A stretch of 7,448 nt of DNA. Source: Phenylobacterium sp. (GTDB lineage: Bacteria; Pseudomonadota; Alphaproteobacteria; Caulobacterales; Caulobacteraceae). The first letter of the stretch is position 1, and each line of letters begins with the position of its first letter. The notes under the pieces were generated by a model. That model was not told where the DNA came from and searched no databases. It saw only the letters and a list, made by a program, of their open reading frames with translations. The stretch lies in contig JAQGIX010000199.1 in assembly GCA_028290925.1 (NCBI GenBank), positions 1-7,448 on the forward strand. Direction: 5' to 3'. A program made the position numbers and the translations under genes. Below are positions 1-7,077 of this stretch, one piece after another.

Positions 1-1785
1 GGCACGGCGATCATCTGCGCCGCCGGCCTGATCAACGCCTGCGAGATCACCGGGCGGAAGCTGAAGGACGTGAAGGTGGTGCTGAACGGCCCAGGCGCGG
101 CCGGCATCGCCACCATGGAGCTGATCAAGGCCATGGGCGTGGCGCATGGCAACGTCATCGCCGTCGATCGCAAGGGCGTGCTCTGGCGCGGCCGGGGCGA
201 GGACATGAACCAGTGGAAGTCGGCCCATGCGGTGGACACCGACAAGCGGACCCTGGCCGAGGCCCTGGAAGGCGCCGACGTGTTCATCGGCCTGTCGGTG
301 AAGGGCGCGCTGACGCCGGACCTGGTGGCGACCATGGCCCCCAAGCCGATCATCTTCGCCATGGCCAATCCGGACCCGGAGATCACCCCGGAGGAGGTCT
401 ATCAGGTCCGCCCCGACGCCATCGTCGCCACCGGGCGGAGCGACTATCCGAACCAGGTGAACAACGTCCTGGGCTTCCCCTACATCTTCCGCGGCGCCCT
501 CGACGTGCGCGCCCGGCGGGTGAACATGGAGATGAAGATCGCCTGCGCCAACGCCCTGGCGCAACTGGCCCGCGAGGACGTCCCCGACGAAGTGGCCGCC
601 GCCTACCACGGCCTGCAGCTGAAATTCGGGCCCGAGTACATCATCCCGACGCCCTTCGACCCGCGCCTGATCTGGTACATCCCCCCGTTCGTCGCCCAGG
701 CGGCCATGGACACCGGCGTCGCCCGCAAGCCGATCGAGGACATGGAGACCTACCGCGCCTCGCTGGCCCAGCGGCTCGATCCGACCGCGGCCTTCCTGCA
801 GAAGCTGCAGGGCGCGGTGCTGGCGGGACCGCGCAAGCGCATCGTCTTCGCCGAGGGCGAGGAGCCCAGCGTGATCCGCGCCGCCTACGCCTTCCAGGCC
901 GGCGGCCTGGGCGACGCCATCCTGGTGGGCCGCGAGGAGCTGGTGCACGAGAACATGCAGCTGGTCGGCCTCGATCCGGCCGAAGCCAAGCTCGAGATCA
1001 TCAACGCCCGCCTCTCGCACTGGAACGAGGCCTTCGTCGACCACCTCTATGGCCGCCTGCAGCGGGAGGGCTACCTGCACCGCGACGTGCAGCGGCTGGT
1101 CAACCAGGACCGCAACTCCTTCGCCGCCGCCATGGTGGCGCTGGGCCACGCCGACGGCATGGTGACCGGCGTCACCCGGGCCTTCGACCAGGTGCTGGAA
1201 GAGGTGCTGCGGGTGATCGACCCCACGCCGGACGGGCGGGTGATGGGCATGAGCGTCGTGCTGGCCAAGGGCCGGACCATCTTCATCGCCGACACCAACG
1301 TCACCGAAATGCCCGAGGCCGCCGACCTGGTGGAGATCGCCTGCGAGGCGGCCCGCGCCGTGCGCGCCCTGGGCTATACGCCGCGCGTAGCCTTCATGAG
1401 CTATTCGACCTTCGGCAACCCCATGGGCGAGCGCTCCGAGAAGGTGCGCGAGGCGGTGGCCATGCTGGACGACATGGAGGGCATCGACTTCGAATACGAG
1501 GGCGAGATGCCGCCGGAGCTGGCCCTGGAGCCCGAGGGCCGGGCCAACTATCCGTTCATGCGCCTGTCCGGCCCGGCCAATGTGCTGATCATGCCGGCCA
1601 TCCACTCCGCGGCCATTTCCACCCAGCTGATCAAGACCTTGGGCGGGGCGACCGTGATCGGCCCGCTCCTGCTGGGCCTGGAGCACGCCGTGCAGATCTG
1701 CCCGCTGTCGGCGTCGGTCTCGAAGATCCTGCAGATGGCGACGGTGGCCGCCTACGACCGCCCGCTGGTGGAGGCCGAGAGCTGA
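1..1785 (+). CDS. maeB: NADP-dependent malic enzyme with C-terminal phosphotransacetylase-like domain (5'-partial)
   Basis: This enzyme oxidatively decarboxylates malate to pyruvate and CO2 with NADP+ in the cytoplasm, supplying NADPH and pyruvate. The frame is open from base 1, so the gene begins upstream. About 594 residues are visible, against roughly 750-770 for full MaeB proteins; the missing part is the N-terminal catalytic portion. The visible protein opens with GTAII, which in the family normally follows the HDDQH metal-site region. A Rossmann dinucleotide motif GPGAAG lies at visible residues 30-35. ANPDPEI lies near residue 122 and the ATGRSDYPNQVNN signature near residue 143. A phosphotransacetylase-like domain runs from about residue 278 (RIVFAEGEE) to the end. 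In E. coli MaeB this domain is regulatory, responding to acetyl-CoA. The Pta catalytic Ser-Arg pair appears absent here. The GTG or ATG codons inside the Rossmann region are not the true start. The family call is very secure. Confidence 0.96.
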   Translation, partial: GTAIICAAGLINACEITGRKLKDVKVVLNGPGAAGIATMELIKAMGVAHGNVIAVDRKGVLWRGRGEDMNQWKSAHAVDTDKRTLAEALEGADVFIGLSVKGALTPDLVATMAPKPIIFAMANPDPEITPEEVYQVRPDAIVATGRSDYPNQVNNVLGFPYIFRGALDVRARRVNMEMKIACANALAQLAREDVPDEVAAAYHGLQLKFGPEYIIPTPFDPRLIWYIPPFVAQAAMDTGVARKPIEDMETYRASLAQRLDPTAAFLQKLQGAVLAGPRKRIVFAEGEEPSVIRAAYAFQAGGLGDAILVGREELVHENMQLVGLDPAEAKLEIINARLSHWNEAFVDHLYGRLQREGYLHRDVQRLVNQDRNSFAAAMVALGHADGMVTGVTRAFDQVLEEVLRVIDPTPDGRVMGMSVVLAKGRTIFIADTNVTEMPEAADLVEIACEAARAVRALGYTPRVAFMSYSTFGNPMGERSEKVREAVAMLDDMEGIDFEYEGEMPPELALEPEGRANYPFMRLSGPANVLIMPAIHSAAISTQLIKTLGGATVIGPLLLGLEHAVQICPLSASVSKILQMATVAAYDRPLVEAES

Positions 1786-1830
1786 TGCAGTCGGGGGATC
1801 GCCTTTCGAACTAGGGGTCGCGCGCCGGTC

Positions 1831-1855
1831 GGGGAGCGGGCGATCGCTCTTCCCC
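1831..1855 (+). terminator. Imperfect hairpin after maeB, possible weak terminator
   Basis: GGGGA at 1831-1835 can pair with TCCCC at 1851-1855. GCG at 1836-1838 can pair with CGC at 1845-1847 around a 6-base loop, leaving a 3-base bulge on the 3' side. It lies 46 bases after the maeB stop and before the next ribosome binding site. No run of T follows, only CCCCCTTT, so it is a poor intrinsic terminator. It could equally be a leader structure of the Hsp70 transcript or chance pairing in GC-rich DNA. Confidence 0.25.
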
Positions 1856-1865
1856 GTCCCCCTTT

Positions 1866-1870
1866 CGGAG
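1866..1870 (+). promoter_or_regulatory. Ribosome binding site of the Hsp70-family gene
   Basis: CGGAG lies 8 bases upstream of the ATG at 1879, a normal Shine-Dalgarno distance. It supports this ATG as the start, because the IDFGTTNT phosphate-1 motif follows at residues 9-16, as expected at the N-terminus of an Hsp70 ATPase. No convincing sigma-70 or heat-shock promoter could be recognised in the 93-base gap. Confidence 0.45.
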
Positions 1871-1878
1871 CGCGTCAG

Positions 1879-3195
1879 ATGAGTTCGGCCTTCAGTCTCG
1901 GCATCGACTTCGGCACGACCAATACGGTCGTGGCGCTGGCCGGCGCGGACGGGCCGGCGCACCTCGCCAAGTTCCCGGCCCCTGAGGGCGAGCTGTTCGC
2001 CTTCCGAAGCTGCCTGTCCTTCCACGCCCCGCCGGCGCGGCCCTCGGACCGCGTGGTGGCCGCCGGGCCCTGGGCGATCGAGACCTATATCGAGGACCCA
2101 GCCGAGACCCGGTTCATCCAGTCCTTCAAGAGCTTCGCGGCCTCGGAGAGCTTCTCGGAGACCCGGATCCTCAACCGCCGTTACCGGTTCGAGGATCTGC
2201 TCTCGGCCTTCCTGCTGAAGGTGCGCGACTATGCGGGCTCCGAGCTCGCCGACCTGCCCAGCCGGGTGATCGTCGGCAGGCCGGTGACCTTCGCCGGCGC
2301 CGCGCCGTCCGAGCCGCTGGCCCTGTCGCGCTACGAGACCGCCTTCGCGCGAATGGGGTTCAGCGAGATCCTCTATGCCTACGAGCCGGTGGGCGCGGCC
2401 TTCTTCTTCGCCCGCACGCTGGATCGCGACGCGACCGTTCTGGTGGGTGACTTCGGCGGCGGCACCAGCGACTTCTCGATCATCCGCTTCGAGCGCCATG
2501 ACGGCGAGATCGCCTCGACCCCGCTCGGCCGGTCCGGCGTCGGCGTGGCGGGCGACGCCTTCGACTACCGGATCATCGACCGGCTGGTCTCGCCCGCGCT
2601 CGGCAAGGGGTCGAACTACGCCTCCTACGGCAAGGTTCTGCCGATCCCGAACCGCTACTACACAGCCTTCGCCCGTTGGGACCAGCTCGCCCTGATGCGC
2701 GCCAGCCGCGACATGCGCGAGATCCGCTCGCTGCTGCGCGAGGCGGTGGAGCCCGAGAAGATCGCCCGGCTGATCGAGACCCTCGACGAGAACTATGGCT
2801 ATCAGCTCTACCGCGCCGTCTCGCGGCTGAAGGAGGCGCTGTCGGCGCAGGAGACGGCCGAGTTCCGGTTCCGGGCCGGCTCCATCGACATCGGCCGCGA
2901 GGTGGCCCGCAGCGAGTTCGAAGGCTGGATCGCGCCGGAGCTGGCGCAGATCGAGGCCGCCGTCGATCGCGCGCTGGCTGACGCCGATCTTGCGCCGGGG
3001 GAGATCGACCGGGTGTTCCTGACCGGCGGCTCCTCGCTGGTGCCGGCGGTGCGGGCCATCTTCCACCGCCGGTTCGCGGCCGAGCGCATCGAGACCGGCG
3101 CGGAGCTGGAATCCATCGCCTCCGGCCTGGCCCTGATGGGCCGGGAGCGCGACCTCGGCCGCTGGACGATGCGGCCTACTTCCGAGGCTTCCTGA
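1879..3195 (+). CDS. Hsp70 family protein, YegD-like (ATPase domain only)
   Basis: A 438-residue cytoplasmic actin-fold ATPase of the Hsp70 superfamily. Visible motifs are phosphate-1 IDFGTTNT (residues 9-16), a connect-1-like AYEPVGAA (167-174), phosphate-2 VGDFGGGTSDFS (189-200) and the adenosine motif VFLTGGSSLVPA (379-390). Length and internal blocks match E. coli YegD (about 450 residues). Examples are EDPAETRFIQSFKSF near residue 72, VIVGRPVTFAG near 130 and an SRLKEALS segment near 315. The DnaK-type beta-sandwich substrate-binding domain, helical lid and acidic tail are all absent. YegD proteins are called putative chaperones and their substrate is not established, so a folding role here is inference only. 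The gene starts 93 bases after maeB on the same strand but need not share its transcript. Its last 20 bases overlap the 3' end of the convergent M16 peptidase gene. Confidence 0.93.
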   Translation: MSSAFSLGIDFGTTNTVVALAGADGPAHLAKFPAPEGELFAFRSCLSFHAPPARPSDRVVAAGPWAIETYIEDPAETRFIQSFKSFAASESFSETRILNRRYRFEDLLSAFLLKVRDYAGSELADLPSRVIVGRPVTFAGAAPSEPLALSRYETAFARMGFSEILYAYEPVGAAFFFARTLDRDATVLVGDFGGGTSDFSIIRFERHDGEIASTPLGRSGVGVAGDAFDYRIIDRLVSPALGKGSNYASYGKVLPIPNRYYTAFARWDQLALMRASRDMREIRSLLREAVEPEKIARLIETLDENYGYQLYRAVSRLKEALSAQETAEFRFRAGSIDIGREVARSEFEGWIAPELAQIEAAVDRALADADLAPGEIDRVFLTGGSSLVPAVRAIFHRRFAAERIETGAELESIASGLALMGRERDLGRWTMRPTSEAS

Positions 3196-6019
3196 GGGTC
3201 GGGCTGTCGAGGTCGAGGTCGCCCACTGGGATCACCTCCAGGTTCGGCAGCTTGGCCTTCAGCGTACCTGAGAAGGCCTTGGCGTCGCCCGCGACGATGA
3301 CGCTGGCGCCCTCCGGGCTCAGCACCTGGCCGGCGAAGCCCTGCACCTCGCCCGGCGTCACCGCCTCGACCTTGGCCGTGTAGCGGGTGATCTCGTCCAG
3401 CGGCACGCCGTAGAGCGCCAGGTTGCCGAGGATGTCGGCGAGGCCCCCGGTGGTCGCCAGCGAGCGGCCGAACGAGCCCACCAGCACCGACTTGCGGGCC
3501 TTCAGCTCCTCGGCGGTGGGCGGCGCCGCGGCGAGCTTGCGCATCTCGCCCTGGATCAGGTCCAGCACCAACGGCGCGGACTCGTTCTTGGTCTGGGCCG
3601 AGGCGCGGAACGAGCCGGTGGTGCGGTTGGCCGAGAGCCTGGAGGACGCGCCGTAGGAGAGGCCGCGCTTGATGCGGATCTCCTGGCTCAGCCGCGCCGA
3701 ATAGCCGCCGCCCAGCACCGTGTTGGCGACCATGCCGGTGTAGTAGGCCGGATCGGAGCGCCGGATGCCCGGCTTGATCACATTGACCGAGGCCTGGCCG
3801 GTCCCCGGCAGATCGATGGCGATGGCCCGCGGCGTCGCACTGGCGGCGATCGCCGGCGCCACCGGAAGGGGCGTGGCGGGCCTCGCCCAATCGCCGAACG
3901 CCTGCTCAGCCAGGGCGAAGGCCTGCTCCGGCGCGATGTCGCCGGTGAACACCAGGATCGCATTGTCCGGCCGGAACCAGACGCCGTGGATGGCGGCGAG
4001 GTCGGCCGGCTTCAGCCGGGGCAGGCTGTCGGGCGTGCCGCCCGGCACGTGGCCGAAGGGCGTGCCGGCGAACACCACCGGGGCGGTGGCGAAGCCCGCC
4101 ACCTGGCCGGGCTCCTGGTAGGCGACTTGCAGGCCATCGAGGGCCAACTGCCGCTGGCGGTCCAGCTCCTCGGCGGCGAAGGCCGGGTTGCGGGTCACGT
4201 CGGCCATGATCGGCATGGCGACGCCGAGCTTGTCGGTCATGGCGTTCAGGGTCACCGAGGAAGCCTCCAGGCTGGCCCCAGACTCGAGCGTAGCGCCTAG
4301 CGCTTCAACTTGCCGGGCGACCTCGCGGGCCGAGCGGGTCCTGGTGCCCTCGGTCAGCATGCCCGCGGTCATGTCCGCGGCCCCGGCCAGCCCCGGCGGA
4401 TCGGCCCAGGCGCCGGTCTTCAGCGTCAGGTCCGCGGTGACCAGCGGCAGGTCGGAAGAGCGCGCCACGATGACCCGCAGGCCATTGCCCAGGGTCCGCT
4501 CCACGGGCTTGGGCAGCACCGGCTGGACCGGGGCGCCGATCGGCGGCGGCGCCTCCCGCTGGGCCGGCGGCGCGAGCCTGAACACCGGGCCGGCATACGT
4601 CGCCACCCGCTTGGGCGGCGCGGGCTGCTGCGGCGCGGGCTCGCCCTTGGGCCGCTCGCTCTCCGGGCGGTAGCGGATGGTCATCCGCCGGTCGGGCGCC
4701 AGGTACTTCACCGCCACCCGCTGGACGTCGGCGGCGGTGACGGCGGAGAGGTCCGCGAGCTCGGTGTTGGCCTTGGCCGGGTCGCCCTGGATGCGCAGCG
4801 CATAGCCCAGCGCATAGCCGCGTCCCTCGATGGTCTCGCGCTCGCGAAGCTGGCCGGCGATCAGCTCGTTCTTGGCCTCATCCAGTTCGGCGGCGGTGGG
4901 CGGCGCGGTGCGCAGTTGCTGGACCTCGGCCAGCAGGGCTTTCTCGCCCTCGTCGATGCCGTGGCCTCCGGCCATCACCGCGCCGACCATGAAGCTCCCC
5001 GGCTGTTGCGGCAGGTCGGCGTTGGAATAGACCTCCGTGGCGATCCGCTTCTCGTAGACCAGGCTGTCGTAGAGCCGCGACGACTTCCCGGCCGAGAGGA
5101 TGGCGTCCAGCACCTTCAGCGCCGGGGCGTCCGGGTCCGAGGCCTTCGGCCCCAGCCAGGTGATCGCCACGGCCGGCAGCGGCACGATCGGCCCGTAGCC
5201 GTTGAACACCCCGGGGCCGGTGCGTGGCGGCTCGACGGCGGTGACCCGCGGAATCTGCGTCGCCGGATGCTTCAGCGGTGCGAAATAGGTCGCCACCCAG
5301 GCGTCGAGCTGCGCGGGATCGAAGTTGCCGACCACGATCAGGGCCGCGTTGTCGGGCCGATAATAGGTCTGGTGAAAGGCCCGCACGTCGTCGACCGTCG
5401 CGGCGTCCAGGTCGGCGATCGAGCCGATCCCGGGGCGGTGGTAGGGATGGGCCTTGTAGGTGGCCTGGGGCACATAGAGCGAGAACAGCCGGCCGTAGGG
5501 CGAGGCCAGCACCCGCTGGCGCAGCTCCTCCTCCACCACCGCGCGCTCGGACTTGAAGTTGGCCGGATCGACCACCAGCGAGCTCATCCGCTCGCTCTCG
5601 GCCCAGAGCAGCCGCTGCAGATAGTTGGCCGGCACCACCTCGAAGTAGTTGGTGAAGTCGTCGTAGGTCGAGGCGTTGTTCATCCCGCCCACGTCCTCGG
5701 TCAGGCGGTCGAAGCTCTCGGCCGGCAGGTCCCTGGTGGCCTTGAACATCAGGTGCTCGAAGAGGTGGGCGAAGCCGGAGCGGCCGGCCGGGTCGTTCTT
5801 CGAGCCGACGCCGTACCAGACCTGCACCGTGACGTTGGGCGTCGTGCGGTCGACGGAGGAGAGCACCAGGAGCCCGTTCGGCAGCCGCTTTTCCTGGAAG
5901 CGGATCGGCGGGACCCGGACCGCCTCCGAGGCGCTGGGCGGCGGGGCGGCGTGGGCCGCGAACCCGGAGATCACGAGGCCAAGGGAAAGGCCGGCGACGG
6001 CGAGGATCTGGCGGAGCAT
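3176..6019 (-). CDS. Secreted M16 family zinc metallopeptidase (two M16 units, PqqL/pitrilysin type)
   Basis: A 947-residue peptidase, close in length to the periplasmic PqqL-type M16 proteins. The N-terminus is a clear Sec signal peptide: Arg at residue 3, a hydrophobic core to about residue 20, and AHA then A at 22-25 as the likely cleavage site. No lipobox cysteine is present, so the protein is probably soluble in the periplasm. The inverted zinc motif HLFEH is at 85-89 (His85, His89, catalytic Glu88). Glu165 in ERAVVEEE, 76 residues after His89, is the expected third zinc ligand. A Pro/Ala-rich linker at about 450-503 joins a second M16 unit. In that unit the motif has degenerated to AADMTAG near 546-552, which has no ligands. 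The C-terminal signature SARLSQEIRIKRGLSYGASS lies near 770-790. Such proteins cleave unfolded or small peptides in a clam-shell chamber; the substrate here is unknown. The ATG has an acceptable ribosome binding site and the stop is TAG. Confidence 0.95.
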   Translation of the reverse strand: MLRQILAVAGLSLGLVISGFAAHAAPPPSASEAVRVPPIRFQEKRLPNGLLVLSSVDRTTPNVTVQVWYGVGSKNDPAGRSGFAHLFEHLMFKATRDLPAESFDRLTEDVGGMNNASTYDDFTNYFEVVPANYLQRLLWAESERMSSLVVDPANFKSERAVVEEELRQRVLASPYGRLFSLYVPQATYKAHPYHRPGIGSIADLDAATVDDVRAFHQTYYRPDNAALIVVGNFDPAQLDAWVATYFAPLKHPATQIPRVTAVEPPRTGPGVFNGYGPIVPLPAVAITWLGPKASDPDAPALKVLDAILSAGKSSRLYDSLVYEKRIATEVYSNADLPQQPGSFMVGAVMAGGHGIDEGEKALLAEVQQLRTAPPTAAELDEAKNELIAGQLRERETIEGRGYALGYALRIQGDPAKANTELADLSAVTAADVQRVAVKYLAPDRRMTIRYRPESERPKGEPAPQQPAPPKRVATYAGPVFRLAPPAQREAPPPIGAPVQPVLPKPVERTLGNGLRVIVARSSDLPLVTADLTLKTGAWADPPGLAGAADMTAGMLTEGTRTRSAREVARQVEALGATLESGASLEASSVTLNAMTDKLGVAMPIMADVTRNPAFAAEELDRQRQLALDGLQVAYQEPGQVAGFATAPVVFAGTPFGHVPGGTPDSLPRLKPADLAAIHGVWFRPDNAILVFTGDIAPEQAFALAEQAFGDWARPATPLPVAPAIAASATPRAIAIDLPGTGQASVNVIKPGIRRSDPAYYTGMVANTVLGGGYSARLSQEIRIKRGLSYGASSRLSANRTTGSFRASAQTKNESAPLVLDLIQGEMRKLAAAPPTAEELKARKSVLVGSFGRSLATTGGLADILGNLALYGVPLDEITRYTAKVEAVTPGEVQGFAGQVLSPEGASVIVAGDAKAFSGTLKAKLPNLEVIPVGDLDLDSPTLRKPRK

Positions 6020-6024
6020 GGGCG

Positions 6025-6030
6025 CTTTCC
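6025..6030 (-). promoter_or_regulatory. Ribosome binding site of the M16 peptidase gene
   Basis: On the minus strand GGAAAG lies 5 bases before the ATG at 6019. It is only a partial match to the Shine-Dalgarno consensus. The start is independently supported by the signal peptide that begins at this methionine. The 71-base gap to the upstream Rsm22 stop shows no recognisable promoter or terminator, so the gene may be read from the upstream transcript. Confidence 0.4.
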
Positions 6031-6090
6031 GAAGACGTCGAAGCCCAAACCCTTAGCACCGTCGACCTGCGGAGGAAGCTTACGGGTGGT

Positions 6091-7077
6091 TCACGATTCC
6101 CCGCCCGGCCAGGCGTCGCCCCAGCCGAGGCGCCGCGCGACCGCGTGGGCCGGCTTGTCCCGGCGCGCGACGGTGTGGGCCGCGAGGCCCTCGGGAGCGC
6201 AGAGCTTGAAGGCGATCCCGGCCTTGTTGGCGCGTGGCGGCGCCAGCACGCGGGCGCTGCGCCCCGGCGGGGCGAGGCCGGGCCGCGCGGCGATCAGATA
6301 GGCGAACTTCTCGTCCTCGAACGGGAGCTCCGCGCCCTTGGCCAGCCGGTGGTCGCGGCTGCGCGGCAGGCGGACGGCGAAATGACACCAGTCCGGCGCG
6401 GCCAGCGGACAGGCCCGCGCATGCGGACAGGGGGCGAGGAGATCGGCGCCCGCCACGATCAACGCCTGGCGCGCGGCCACGATGCGCTGGAATCCGGCCG
6501 GCGTGCCGGGCTCGACCAGGGCCAGGACCCCATCGCAGGCGGCCCAGAGGGCGGCGACCGTCCTGGCCTGGGCGGCCGGCGGCAACTCGGCCAGGGCGTA
6601 GCTCGCCACCACCAGATCGGCGCCGGGCCAATCGCCGCCGGCGGCCAGGTCGGCGCGCAGGACATCGGGCGTTCGCAGCGGCCGGGGTCCTTCGGCCGCC
6701 AGCCGCGCGGCGAGCGTCAGGAACGGGGCGCTGGCGTCCAGCCAGGTGACGTTCGCCAGCCCGGGCCAGGCTTCCGCGGCGGCCCAGCCGGCCCCGCCAG
6801 GGCCCGCGCCGGCGTCCAGCAGGGTCGCGGGCGTGAAGCCGGGCGCCAGGCGGCGCGCCTCGCTGAAGACGGCCGCGCAGGCGGCGTAGGTCGCCGGCAG
6901 GCGGGCGAGCGCATAGGCCAGCGCATCATCGCCGGTGCGGATGACCGCCGCCGAGGTCCGCCCCGACCGGTAGGCCTCGGAGGTCCGGGCCGCCCGCGCC
7001 GCCAGGTCCTTGCGCGACACGCCCTCCAGCTCTCGTGCGATGGCCGCGCGCAGGGCGGCGGGCAGTTCCGGGCTCAC
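6091..7077 (-). CDS. Small ribosomal subunit Rsm22 family protein (METTL17-like, putative SAM-binding)
   Basis: A 328-residue protein of the Rsm22 family, whose mitochondrial members (yeast Rsm22, human METTL17) associate with the small ribosomal subunit and support its assembly. The class I methyltransferase motif I, LLDAGAGPGG, is at residues 86-95 and the acidic end of strand 2 is Asp114 in TWLDAS. VASYALAELP follows at 157-166. The family-specific block runs from CPHARACPL (217-225) through DWCHF (229-233) to the EDEKFAYLIAAR segment (254-265). Cys217, Cys223, Cys231 and Cys293 are candidate metal or Fe-S ligands. The start is taken as GTG at 7077, because it overlaps the preceding TGA stop as GTGA and gives a sensible helical N-terminus. 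An ATG at 7236 in the same frame would add 53 residues that are an out-of-frame read of the SRPBCC gene. Methyltransferase activity is not established for this family, and no acceptor can be inferred. Confidence 0.92.
   Translation of the reverse strand: MSPELPAALRAAIARELEGVSRKDLAARAARTSEAYRSGRTSAAVIRTGDDALAYALARLPATYAACAAVFSEARRLAPGFTPATLLDAGAGPGGAGWAAAEAWPGLANVTWLDASAPFLTLAARLAAEGPRPLRTPDVLRADLAAGGDWPGADLVVASYALAELPPAAQARTVAALWAACDGVLALVEPGTPAGFQRIVAARQALIVAGADLLAPCPHARACPLAAPDWCHFAVRLPRSRDHRLAKGAELPFEDEKFAYLIAARPGLAPPGRSARVLAPPRANKAGIAFKLCAPEGLAAHTVARRDKPAHAVARRLGWGDAWPGGES

Noticed and set aside
213..1814. A 533-codon plus-strand frame inside the malic enzyme gene
   Set aside because: The translation is dominated by Arg, Gly and Pro and has no family motif. 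The malic enzyme frame explains the region fully.
3206..3222. A short tandem GTCGAG-like repeat near the 3' end of the M16 gene
   Set aside because: About two and a half copies of a hexamer that simply encode the Asp-Leu-Asp-Leu-Asp stretch at the peptidase C-terminus. It is too short to treat as a repeat element.
2808..3890. A 360-codon minus-strand frame spanning the ends of the Hsp70 and M16 genes
   Set aside because: It is a low-complexity Arg/Gly/Ala-rich shadow of two well-supported genes, in a different frame from both.
4289..4306. A small inverted repeat, AGCGC-CTA-GCGCT, near the middle of the M16 gene
   Set aside because: It has only five-base arms inside a coding region of very high GC content. 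It encodes ordinary residues and has no matching copy noticed elsewhere in the window.
6020..6090. A possible promoter or terminator between the Rsm22 and M16 genes
   Set aside because: I could not find a convincing -35/-10 pair or a stable hairpin with a T-run. The best pairing, GTCGA with TCGAC, has five base pairs and a loop of about twenty bases.
6095..6099. A GANTC (CcrM-type methylation) site just upstream of the M16 gene
   Set aside because: It is a single occurrence in the last codons of the Rsm22 gene. Such sites also occur elsewhere in coding DNA here, and no promoter elements are visible near it.
4310..6301. A 663-codon open frame on the plus strand opposite the M16 gene
   Set aside because: It is rich in Arg, Gly, His and Gln with no recognisable domain, and it lies exactly antisense to a convincing peptidase gene. 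Long antisense frames without stops are expected when third codon positions are mostly G or C.
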